A stretch of DNA of 64,000 nt from Mucilaginibacter conchicola (GTDB lineage Bacteria > Bacteroidota > Bacteroidia > Sphingobacteriales > Sphingobacteriaceae), in contig NZ_QWDC01000001.1 of the NCBI RefSeq assembly GCF_003432115.1, forward strand, positions 310,001-374,000. Reading direction: 5' to 3'. The notes under the pieces were generated by a model. The model had not been told where the DNA came from. It did no database searches and saw only the letters and a program-made list of their open reading frames with translations. Every line of letters begins with the position of its first letter. Within the stretch, counting starts at the first letter, position 1. Below, in pieces: positions 52,520 to 60,775 of this stretch. Both the position numbers and the translations under genes were made by a program.

Positions 52520-53239
52520 ATGAAAAAATACATCTTATCATTTGCTTTACTTTTTGTCACGATAATCACTTTTGGCTTTGCGAAACCGCGGGTGCTTATC
52601 TTCAGCAAAACGGCTGGTTTTCATCACGAGTCGATAGCTGTGGGTATTCCTGCCATTATTAAAATGGGGCAGGAGAACAATTTTGATGTGGATACCACCA
52701 CCAACTCTGCGCTGTTTACGTTGGATAATCTGAAAAAATACAAAGCAATCATTTTTCTGAGCACCACCGGCGATGTGCTGAATGCAGAGCAGCAAACCGC
52801 GTTTGAGCGATACATAAAACAAGGTGGCGGCTTTGTAGGCGTACATGCCGCAACAGATACCGAGTACGACTGGCCATGGTACGGTAACCTGGTAGGCGCT
52901 TATTTTAAAAGCCACCCCAGCAAACAACAGGAAGCCAATTTAGAAGTAGTAGACAGAAACTTCATAGCAACCAAACACTTGCCTGCAACATGGCGCCGGT
53001 TGGATGAATGGTATAATTACAAGTGGATAGCCGGGGGGCTACACATACTCATCAAAATAGATGAAAAAAGCTATACCGGTGGCGAAAACGGCGATAACCA
53101 CCCAATGGCATGGTACCACACTTATGATGGCGGCAGGGCGTTTTATACAGCTTTGGGCCATACCGATGCCTCATACAGTGAACCTTTGTTTTTGAAACAC
53201 CTGCTTGGCGGTATCAAATACGCCATGGGGCAAAAATAA
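52520..53239 (+). CDS. ThuA-domain protein (trehalose-utilization-like)
   Basis: The 239-residue product has a signal peptide (about 1-21) and a class-I-GATase-like ThuA domain: VLIFSKTAGFHHESI (about 26-40), AIIFLSTTGDVLN, GGGFVGVHAATDTEYDWPWY and AWYHTYDGGRAFYTALGHT. ThuA-like proteins in Bacteroidota are linked to sugar or keto-sugar metabolism, but the reaction is not settled. Its position after a GMC oxidoreductase gene suggests a related sugar substrate (inference). Confidence 0.88.
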   Translation: MKKYILSFALLFVTIITFGFAKPRVLIFSKTAGFHHESIAVGIPAIIKMGQENNFDVDTTTNSALFTLDNLKKYKAIIFLSTTGDVLNAEQQTAFERYIKQGGGFVGVHAATDTEYDWPWYGNLVGAYFKSHPSKQQEANLEVVDRNFIATKHLPATWRRLDEWYNYKWIAGGLHILIKIDEKSYTGGENGDNHPMAWYHTYDGGRAFYTALGHTDASYSEPLFLKHLLGGIKYAMGQK

Positions 53240-53384
53240 GATATAACAAATGTTTAACAAGGGCTTCTTTAGGGAAGCCTTTGTTGTTTTGCGGAAATCC
53301 CGCAGATAAATATGCCCTTTTCCACTGATTTACCTGCGTGTGTTTAAGCCCGACCTTTAGGCAAACTAAACACACCCACAGATC

Positions 53385-55460
53385 ATGAAAAAAACCTTTA
53401 CCAAGATCCTAAGCCTGACGATGATGTTTACCATCCTTATCAGTGCTTGCAAAAAAGACAACAACGTTAAGCCAGACCCTGTACCACCCAAAAAAGAAGA
53501 TAAGCCTGCCTTTAACGGTACTATCGATGGAAAATCATTCAAACTCGATAAAAGCCAGGTTAAAAACACCTTTTACTCTACCGACGGCGATGCTATAAAA
53601 AGCAACCTTACGGATATAACCTTGGATGGTTCATCAAGTATGAAATTCTTCATCGCCGATATGAAGGCGGGGCAGGTTGATATCACCAAAAAAGCTGGCA
53701 CCTCGTTTAACCCTGGTACACCTGGCGTTAAGATCCAGGCCAATGGCACTTCGCCTGTTTTGCAAACCTACATCGTGTATAACAACGCCGGCAACGCTTA
53801 TTATGCATTTAGCGGGTTTATTAAAATGACCATTGACGAAGACGGAAGTTTTTCAATGGAGTGGAATTTAACTTTTAAAGATGCTGCGGGCCGGGAGTTT
53901 ACTTCTACAGGTTCTGTATTTTATGCGGGTTATAAAACCACCATCAAACCAAAATCAGACATTGTTGACCCTACACCGGTTGCAGCCACGCCAACAATAG
54001 AGAATATTGCGCCAACCAGCGGCCGCGCGGGCGATGTGATATCTATTACCGGTACAAATTTCAGCACTACAATGGCTGATAATGTAGTGAAAATTAACGG
54101 TGTTGATGCAACAATAGTAAGTGCAACAGCCACCAAAGTAGAAGTGAAGGCGCCGGCAAACGGCACAACCGGTAAAATATCCGTTAAAGTAAAAAACAGC
54201 GAAACCAAAGAGGGCCCTACCTTTACCTATGTACCTGCAGCCACGCTAACTGCCATCTCTGTATCGCACGGTAAAGTGGGAGATGTGATCACTCTAACAG
54301 GTACCAATTTCAGCACCGTTACTACCGAAAATGAAGTAAAGTTTGGCACAAAAACAGCCGCGGTAAAATCTGCCACCGCAACACAATTAACTGTTGAAGT
54401 TCCGCAAGGTGTTGAAACAGGCAATATTACTATCAAAGTAAAAGGTTACGATGTTACACCGGCAAACGGGTTGGATGTTAAGTTCACTATTGACGTAATT
54501 GTTGTAGATCCGCCGGTTAATGTGGGCGCCAAAGGGCAGGCCGCCAGGATAAGCAGTGGCCCGTATGATTTTGGGAACCGCGCTGTTGATAGCAAAGGTA
54601 ACCTATATGTAGTAGACGAAAACCAGCAACTGGTGAAAATGGACTACAACGGTAACGTGCTTAAAACCTTCAGCAAAACCGAGATCAATTTTGTTACCAT
54701 CAACAGCTACAAATGTATAGGCTTAACAAACGATCAGAACGGTGTGGTACATGCCTTATTATACCTAAGTACATGGCCAAACGGGCAGGTTAAAACTTAT
54801 ATGGCCACTATATCATCGCAGGATTTAGTTACCAAAGAGTTTGAAACTTACCTGTATGACCAAAGCATTAAAGGAATGGAAGTTGACAGCAAAGGCCAAT
54901 ACTATGTACTAAGTGAGAATTTCAATACACCTGACATCTTGAAAGTAAAAAAAGAGGCCACCGCTGAAAAGTACATTCAAGGTGGTACAGGCGGTGCTTT
55001 TGGTGGCCGCGGTGCTTATGCTATGGATATTGATGGCAACGATAACCTCTATGTAGTAGCCTACGTGAAAGGTAAATATACTACCGATGTACCAACGCAG
55101 GCAGCTATATATAAAATCGCTCCTGATGCTACTATCACACCGGTAATTTCACAATATGCCAACGGTTATAAAGATGGTGCAATTGCCGAAGCGCAGTTTA
55201 ACGATATCCGCAGCATAGCCGTATCAAACCTCGATCTTTATGTGAGCGATAACGGCAACTTCCGTATCCGCAAAATAGCTACCCGTACCGGCGAGGTAAC
55301 CACCATTGGCGGCAATGGTAAAGAGTTTACCAACGGGCAACCATTGTACACCGGCCCGCTGCTGGGGGTTAACATGAACGGTTCATGGGGCTTGTTGCTC
55401 GATAGCAAGAATGGCGCTATCTACAGCTTCCGCAGTTCGGTACAGAAATTTGTATTCTAA
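53385..55460 (+). CDS. Lipoprotein with two IPT/TIG domains and NHL-like propeller
   Basis: The 691-residue product has a lipobox ILISAC (Cys22), a DUF-like N-terminal domain (to about 200), two IPT/TIG domains (about 200-285, IENIAPTSGRAGDVISITGTNF, and 287-375, ISVSHGKVGDVITLTGTNF) and NHL-type repeats (about 390-691: VVDENQQLVKMDYNGNVLKTF, DIRSIAVSNLDLYVSDNGNFRIRKI). It is a surface lipoprotein, probably for glycan or protein binding. No SusC/SusD partner is adjacent. Confidence 0.85.
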   Translation: MKKTFTKILSLTMMFTILISACKKDNNVKPDPVPPKKEDKPAFNGTIDGKSFKLDKSQVKNTFYSTDGDAIKSNLTDITLDGSSSMKFFIADMKAGQVDITKKAGTSFNPGTPGVKIQANGTSPVLQTYIVYNNAGNAYYAFSGFIKMTIDEDGSFSMEWNLTFKDAAGREFTSTGSVFYAGYKTTIKPKSDIVDPTPVAATPTIENIAPTSGRAGDVISITGTNFSTTMADNVVKINGVDATIVSATATKVEVKAPANGTTGKISVKVKNSETKEGPTFTYVPAATLTAISVSHGKVGDVITLTGTNFSTVTTENEVKFGTKTAAVKSATATQLTVEVPQGVETGNITIKVKGYDVTPANGLDVKFTIDVIVVDPPVNVGAKGQAARISSGPYDFGNRAVDSKGNLYVVDENQQLVKMDYNGNVLKTFSKTEINFVTINSYKCIGLTNDQNGVVHALLYLSTWPNGQVKTYMATISSQDLVTKEFETYLYDQSIKGMEVDSKGQYYVLSENFNTPDILKVKKEATAEKYIQGGTGGAFGGRGAYAMDIDGNDNLYVVAYVKGKYTTDVPTQAAIYKIAPDATITPVISQYANGYKDGAIAEAQFNDIRSIAVSNLDLYVSDNGNFRIRKIATRTGEVTTIGGNGKEFTNGQPLYTGPLLGVNMNGSWGLLLDSKNGAIYSFRSSVQKFVF

Positions 55461-55483
55461 ACCAATAACAACAATCCTAATAA

Positions 55484-55517
55484 AAAGCCCGCTTCGGAGA
55501 TATTCCGGGCGGGCTTT
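55484..55517. terminator. Bidirectional terminator
   Basis: AAAGCCCGC (55484-55492) pairs with GCGGGCTTT (55509-55517), with an inner GGA/TCC pair. It lies between the convergent lipoprotein and peptidase genes. Confidence 0.87.
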
Positions 55518-55538
55518 ATTGTTTATTGTAAGCAAAGT

Positions 55539-57077
55539 TTATTCAAAACCACCGTGGCGGTTAGCTTTACCTTGTTCCGGCCATTTTATAGGCTGGCCAT
55601 TTTCGCCGGTTGCTTTATCGCGAGGGAATTTGTTCGGATCTTCTGATGCCATGTATACCAGTATAGCTGTTAGGATGGCATTACTGCGCAGGTCATCAAA
55701 CACAACTTTATCATAAGTATCGCGGTTGGTGTGCCAGGTATAATTACCGTACGACCAGCTGTTTGAACCCAGAGAGAAGCCCGGTGCGCCAACTGCAACA
55801 AATGATGCAAAATCAGAACCGCCACCACCAGGTGTGCCCGGGAAGTTGGTTTTTATCTGATGGCGAATAGTATCAGGTACAACCTCAAGCCATTTACTGA
55901 TGAAATCGCCCGCTTTGGCATAACCCTGTCCGCTTATATTTACAACCCGGCCTGTACCGTTATCCTGGTTAAATAATGCCTGCAGATTAGCTACAATTTC
56001 GGGATGGTCTTCAACAAAAGCACGTGAGCCGTTCAAACCCTGCTCTTCACTGGCCCAATGGCCTACCAAGATAGTACGCTTTGGTTTAGGGTACACTTTC
56101 TTAAGGATGCGCATGGCTTCCATCATAGTTAAAGTACCGGTACCGTTATCAGTAGCGCCTGTTCCGCCGTCCCATGAGTCGAAGTGAGCTGATAGCATCA
56201 CATACTCGTTTGGTTTCTCGCTGCCTTTTATCTCGCCGATGACGTTAAAGGTAGCTTTTGGGCCCAACTCTTTTGATTCGGTATGGATGGTAATACGCGG
56301 TTTCTCATTCTTTTCTGTCAAGCGGTAAAGCAGGCCGTAATCTTCCAAAGCGATATCAACGGTAGGTATAGTTTTGGTGTAGGCAGCAAATATCTTATCC
56401 ACTCCAAATCCTTGCGACCAATAATTAGTAATAATACCCGCAGCGCCGGCTTTTTCTAAAGCCACCGGCAGGGTGCGGCCATTGTACCCGGTCTTTTTAA
56501 CGCGGTTACGCCATGCTTCGGTTTGGGCACCACGCTCAGCTTTCATTTTGTCAATTGACTCCTGTAAAGCAAACTCTTTCCAGTTATCATCCGGGCGGCC
56601 GCTTACCGGGTTCATCGATATCATTACAAACTTGCCTTTAACAGCAGGAAGCCATTTGGCAAATGCTGCAGAATCGGCAACATCAGGCAGGATAACCGTC
56701 TCGGCGGTAACTGCTGCTTTCATACCGGGGCTCCAGGCCAACTGTGTACCCTCAATGCTGTGCACGCGCGGGTAAACCATATCAATGTGCGATATGCCGC
56801 GTTCCCAACCGCGCCAGTCGCCCCATTTTTCCTGTTTGGCTGTAATGCCCCAGCCTTTATATTTATCAAGCGCCCATTTGCCTGCCTGGTCATATTGCGG
56901 GGTACCCACCAAACGTGGGCCAATGCCGTCAAAAAGTTCATGCGCAAGGGTCTGAAGCTGCGAGTTCTCAGTAGCTTCTTTTACAATTTTATCTACAACC
57001 GCATTGTTGTTTTGCGCAAAAGCAGAACTGCTTACGCATAAAGCGGCTGCAATAAATAGTTTGTTAAAGTTTTTCAT
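55539..57077 (-). CDS. M28-family metallopeptidase (carboxypeptidase Q-like)
   Basis: I start at the ATG at 57077, which gives a signal peptide (MKNFNKLFIAAALCVSSSAFAQ) and 512 residues; the frame extends upstream to 57164 without one. The PA-like insert (YLLTEKNEK region) separates the M28 domain halves. Zinc ligands are in SAHFDSWDGGTGATDNGTG (His and Asp) and SEEQGLNGSRAF (catalytic/ligand Glu pair), and GGGSDFASF near the C-terminus supplies another. It should cleave dipeptides or peptides in the periplasm. Confidence 0.92.
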   Translation of the reverse strand: MKNFNKLFIAAALCVSSSAFAQNNNAVVDKIVKEATENSQLQTLAHELFDGIGPRLVGTPQYDQAGKWALDKYKGWGITAKQEKWGDWRGWERGISHIDMVYPRVHSIEGTQLAWSPGMKAAVTAETVILPDVADSAAFAKWLPAVKGKFVMISMNPVSGRPDDNWKEFALQESIDKMKAERGAQTEAWRNRVKKTGYNGRTLPVALEKAGAAGIITNYWSQGFGVDKIFAAYTKTIPTVDIALEDYGLLYRLTEKNEKPRITIHTESKELGPKATFNVIGEIKGSEKPNEYVMLSAHFDSWDGGTGATDNGTGTLTMMEAMRILKKVYPKPKRTILVGHWASEEQGLNGSRAFVEDHPEIVANLQALFNQDNGTGRVVNISGQGYAKAGDFISKWLEVVPDTIRHQIKTNFPGTPGGGGSDFASFVAVGAPGFSLGSNSWSYGNYTWHTNRDTYDKVVFDDLRSNAILTAILVYMASEDPNKFPRDKATGENGQPIKWPEQGKANRHGGFE

Positions 57078-57289
57078 TCTGTTAAGATATAGGGCTTTTA
57101 TATGCACGAATGTAGCAAATTGAAGTCGGTATACGCGGATGGAGCTTGTAACATTGCTGTGCACGAGTTGTGCACACCTGTAATATCACCGCAATAACCA
57201 CCTGTAATAACTGTACAACCCTTTTTTATTTCATCAGAAATTCATTTGGCGTGGTTTGTGCTTATTGTCAACCAAACAAGAACACAACA

Positions 57290-57940
57290 ATGGCACAATT
57301 AGATGTACAGCCTAAAAAGCATAGCTCTGCCTGGCTGTTGATCATTTTTCTGATACTAGCTGCGGGCGCGGCTGTTTTACTTTATAAAGGTTGCAATAAA
57401 AGCTCCCCCCTAAAAGTTGATGCAGCCGATACTATTAAACAAGATACCGCAAAACTCGATAGCAATACCATAGTTACCACACAGCCAGATTGGAGTAAGA
57501 TAGATTTTAATATCCCGGCATCAAACTATGAAGAGGTAACAGACACTGCAGTTATCGTAAAAGGTAACGACCATTATACCATTTATAGCCTCGGCGAAAA
57601 TATCCTTTTCAAAAAAGGAGATAGCAAGATAATGCCGGCTTCTGAAACTGCCTTACAACAGGTAGTAACCTCCTTAATTAAACGTTATAAGGACGCTAAT
57701 ATAGGCGTTTACGGCCATACAGATTCTATTGGGAATACCATTGCAAATAAGAACCTCGGTGCTGCACGTGCTGAAGCTGTTAAAGATTGGTTAACCAAAC
57801 AGGGCCGCTTGCCGGTAGACCAGATATCCATCCACTCGATGGGCGAACAGCAACCAGTGGCCACAAACGCCACCGAAAAAGGAAGAGCGCTCAATCGCAG
57901 TGTAGAGATAGTAGCCTTTCCGGATAAAGCAGCACAATAA
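57290..57940 (+). CDS. OmpA-family peptidoglycan-binding membrane protein
   Basis: I start at the ATG at 57290 (MAQLDVQPKKHSS), because upstream in-frame sequence to 57170 is cysteine-rich non-coding-like. The 216-residue product has one membrane segment (about 14-33) and a C-terminal OmpA domain (about 105-215, with GVYGHTDSIGNTIANKNLGAARAEAVKDWL). It anchors to peptidoglycan. It is followed 19 bases later by the PRC-barrel gene, probably one operon. Confidence 0.85.
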   Translation: MAQLDVQPKKHSSAWLLIIFLILAAGAAVLLYKGCNKSSPLKVDAADTIKQDTAKLDSNTIVTTQPDWSKIDFNIPASNYEEVTDTAVIVKGNDHYTIYSLGENILFKKGDSKIMPASETALQQVVTSLIKRYKDANIGVYGHTDSIGNTIANKNLGAARAEAVKDWLTKQGRLPVDQISIHSMGEQQPVATNATEKGRALNRSVEIVAFPDKAAQ

Positions 57941-57959
57941 AAACTTAAACACAACAAAA

Positions 57960-58418
57960 ATGGACTTTGCAGATAACACCGGTGATTACGATCACCTTGA
58001 AGAATTAAATGAAAGTGATTTTGAAATAGCAGATAACCAACCGGATATTATGGGCTGGGATATACTTGATACTCATAAGAACAAGGTAGGCGAGGTATCA
58101 GAGTTATTATTTAACGCTGAAACCCGTAAAGTACGCTACATTATATTGGATATGGAGAGCAACGATGTTGGCCTTGATGACGGCCGTGTTATTATACCGA
58201 TAGATATTGCTGTATTTGACCTGGATAAAGACATTGTTAAATTACCCGGCGTAAGTACTACCACACTGGAATTTATGCCACTTTACGAGCGTGGCCGCAT
58301 TATTAATAAAGATACGGATAACGACATACGCCGCGCGTTGGATATACCAGAACGCGATGCCCCGATAAAACCAGGTTCGTTAAACGTGGCACAAATGCGA
58401 ATCTTCGCAAAGCGATAG
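57960..58418 (+). CDS. PRC-barrel domain protein
   Basis: The 152-residue product contains a PRC-barrel domain (about 30-105, WDILDTHKNKVGEVSELLFN) and a second short barrel-like segment with ERGRIINKDTDNDIRRALD. Such domains bind RNA or small ligands in RimM- and photosynthetic reaction-centre-like proteins. No signal peptide. It is encoded with the OmpA gene; the FUSC gene converges with a 2-base gap. Function is unknown, possibly stress- or envelope-related. Confidence 0.85.
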   Translation: MDFADNTGDYDHLEELNESDFEIADNQPDIMGWDILDTHKNKVGEVSELLFNAETRKVRYIILDMESNDVGLDDGRVIIPIDIAVFDLDKDIVKLPGVSTTTLEFMPLYERGRIINKDTDNDIRRALDIPERDAPIKPGSLNVAQMRIFAKR

Positions 58419-58420
58419 CT

Positions 58421-60586
58421 CTATCTTAATACACTATCAGTGATCTTTGCCAGATCTATTGATACTTTATGGATAAACCCAAGCTGCTCTTTCATCAGGT
58501 TCTCATCTGCGGTTAGTGGCAGGGGTAAAGTTTCTGGTGACGGTATACTGCTTAAACGTATGGCATCATCAAGCTTTTTGGGTTCTTCTATCTTTCCGCT
58601 CATGCGGTTGATGGCTTCTTTTAATACAGCTATACTTTTCTTTACCGATCTAAGCATATCCGGATGTACACCTTGTGGTTTATTGCGGATAATCGCGGTA
58701 GCAATATTTGCCGTATAAGATGCCAGCACATGGTTAAGCACAACAAACTTGTGCAGGTCTTTAATATTGCGCTGTTTACGCTTGGGCTCTGATGTCATGC
58801 GCTCAAACACGGCTGATAAGTTGGCCGAACTTACATAAACATCCTTGCGGGCAAGTTTATATTCGGTAATGGTAACTTCCTTGCCCGATAAACTGTCTGA
58901 TACTTTGCGCAGGTAATTCACATTTGAATTAAGTACCTGCTGCAAGCTTTCCTGCACCACCTGAAACTCCCAGGTTGGGAATATAAGGTAACTGGCAATA
59001 AAAGCGATACCTGAGCCTATCAGCGTATCTACAATACGTTCTTGCGCTATATTCAAATGGCCCAGTCCCAAAAACTTGAACAGGATAAGCACGTAAGGCG
59101 TCATGAATATTACTGACACTACGTAATTCAACCTTAAAAAACTGTAGGTACCTATCATGAGGCCAACCAGTATGCAGAACTGTGCCGTTTTATCGGGAAT
59201 AAAATATAAAATCACAATACCAATGGCACCACCAACTATGGTACCTATCAAACGCTGGTAATTACGCTGCTTTGATAAACTGAAACCTGGCTTTAGGATA
59301 ACTATAATGGTTAGTAATACCCAATAGCTGTGCCCGCCCAACGAGAAGTTTTTAGCCGCAATAAAACCCACTAAACATACCAATGATACCCGCAGGGCGT
59401 GCTTAAACGCACCCGAATTAAGGGTAAGGTTATCCCAGAAAATATGCGGTGCAAAATCCTGATGGCCTACAAATTTAGAGTATTCTACATCGTTAAGGTT
59501 TTGTACCAACCCATCTGATGCTTTAGAGTGGTAATATTGGTAAATGTTGGTGATGGTTTTGCCCAAGTCACGCAGATTGATCAGGATCTTTTTCAGCACA
59601 AGGTTGCTGGTTTCCTTATCATCTATACCAACATTATCAATCTTCAATTTAAGCCTTTCGAGCGGCAAATCAAAATTATGTAGTTTTTCCGGTCGTCTGT
59701 TTGCCAGAATAGCGTAGCCTATGTTATCCAGGTCATCGGCCATAAGGTGTAAAAACCAACTAACATCGGCCAAAACACCCGTCTTTTCAAATTTCTCGCG
59801 GATAGAGCTGTAGTCATAATGAGTGGCCATTATCTGCTCAAACATATCTACCAGATCGTTAAAGGTAATTACCAGCACACGGCTTGCAGGGGTAGATTCG
59901 CGCACCATCACACGGCTCTTGAACAGTATCTCTCTAACGGCATCCTGATGGTTGCTCACTTGTATTTGGCTTAGCACCAGTTTGCGATAATTCTCATCAA
60001 CATCAGTACGGGTATCGTAAAAATCGGCTTTTATACGCAGGAAGTTGGCCACATCGGCCACGCTCTCGCCCAAAGTTTGCTGTGCTGCCCGGTAAGGCCT
60101 TATCCCGAAGAAGATGATAGCAAACAGCATATACCACACGCCACCAGCCAAAATGGTTAAGCAAAACAGCGGGACTTCAGGCGGTGGCACCCGCTTATCC
60201 ATCATAAATATCATAATAAGCAGGCCCGATGTACCTACTGATGCAGCCCTGTTACCATAAACAATAAGCATGGAAAACAGAAAGGCAAGTGTCGTTATCT
60301 CAATCCCCAGGGTAACTACATTTAAGCGGGCATAGCCTGTTATAAGCGATACTACAAGCAATATAGCATTGCCAATAAGCATACCGTTTCGCTTATGGAT
60401 AAGAGGGCCGGGGCTATCAATGGTACAGATACATAAAGCGCCTAACGACATGGTTAGGCCTTCATCAAAATGCCCTAATTCCATCATTAAGAGGGCGGGA
60501 GCAAGGATGCCTATAGACATGCGAAGGCCATCTGAAAAATACTGGCTGTAAAAAAAGCTTTTTATTTCCCGCTGATGGCTTTTCAT
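58421..60586 (-). CDS. FUSC-family inner membrane protein (YccS/YhfK-like)
   Basis: The 721-residue product has two blocks of membrane helices (about 20-170 and 395-530), each followed by a cytoplasmic helical domain, as in YccS/YhfK and aromatic acid exporters of the FUSC superfamily. The segment HSYWVLLTIIVILKPGFSLSKQR-like (about 417-440) is a hallmark. It is likely an efflux or transport component with unknown substrate. It converges with the PRC-barrel gene. Confidence 0.87.
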   Translation of the reverse strand: MKSHQREIKSFFYSQYFSDGLRMSIGILAPALLMMELGHFDEGLTMSLGALCICTIDSPGPLIHKRNGMLIGNAILLVVSLITGYARLNVVTLGIEITTLAFLFSMLIVYGNRAASVGTSGLLIMIFMMDKRVPPPEVPLFCLTILAGGVWYMLFAIIFFGIRPYRAAQQTLGESVADVANFLRIKADFYDTRTDVDENYRKLVLSQIQVSNHQDAVREILFKSRVMVRESTPASRVLVITFNDLVDMFEQIMATHYDYSSIREKFEKTGVLADVSWFLHLMADDLDNIGYAILANRRPEKLHNFDLPLERLKLKIDNVGIDDKETSNLVLKKILINLRDLGKTITNIYQYYHSKASDGLVQNLNDVEYSKFVGHQDFAPHIFWDNLTLNSGAFKHALRVSLVCLVGFIAAKNFSLGGHSYWVLLTIIVILKPGFSLSKQRNYQRLIGTIVGGAIGIVILYFIPDKTAQFCILVGLMIGTYSFLRLNYVVSVIFMTPYVLILFKFLGLGHLNIAQERIVDTLIGSGIAFIASYLIFPTWEFQVVQESLQQVLNSNVNYLRKVSDSLSGKEVTITEYKLARKDVYVSSANLSAVFERMTSEPKRKQRNIKDLHKFVVLNHVLASYTANIATAIIRNKPQGVHPDMLRSVKKSIAVLKEAINRMSGKIEEPKKLDDAIRLSSIPSPETLPLPLTADENLMKEQLGFIHKVSIDLAKITDSVLR

Positions 60587-60662
60587 CTACTGTTTATTAG
60601 GCACGATATTTATGCTGCAAAATTAAACAAATAAAACGGCTATGGTTTTACAATAATCAATA

Positions 60663-60696
60663 TTGCATTAAAATAACTAAACCGTTATAAATTTTG
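60663..60696 (+). promoter_or_regulatory. Possible promoter of ppc
   Basis: TTG (60663-60665) is 23 bases before AAATTTTG (60689-60696, one mismatch to TAnnTTTG). The ppc ATG is at 60776. Confidence 0.3.
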
Positions 60697-60775
60697 CAGT
60701 TTATACGGTATTTTGATTTTAGATCATTAAATTCACGCCGTTAACACCAATATAACACTATAAACCTGTACAAAT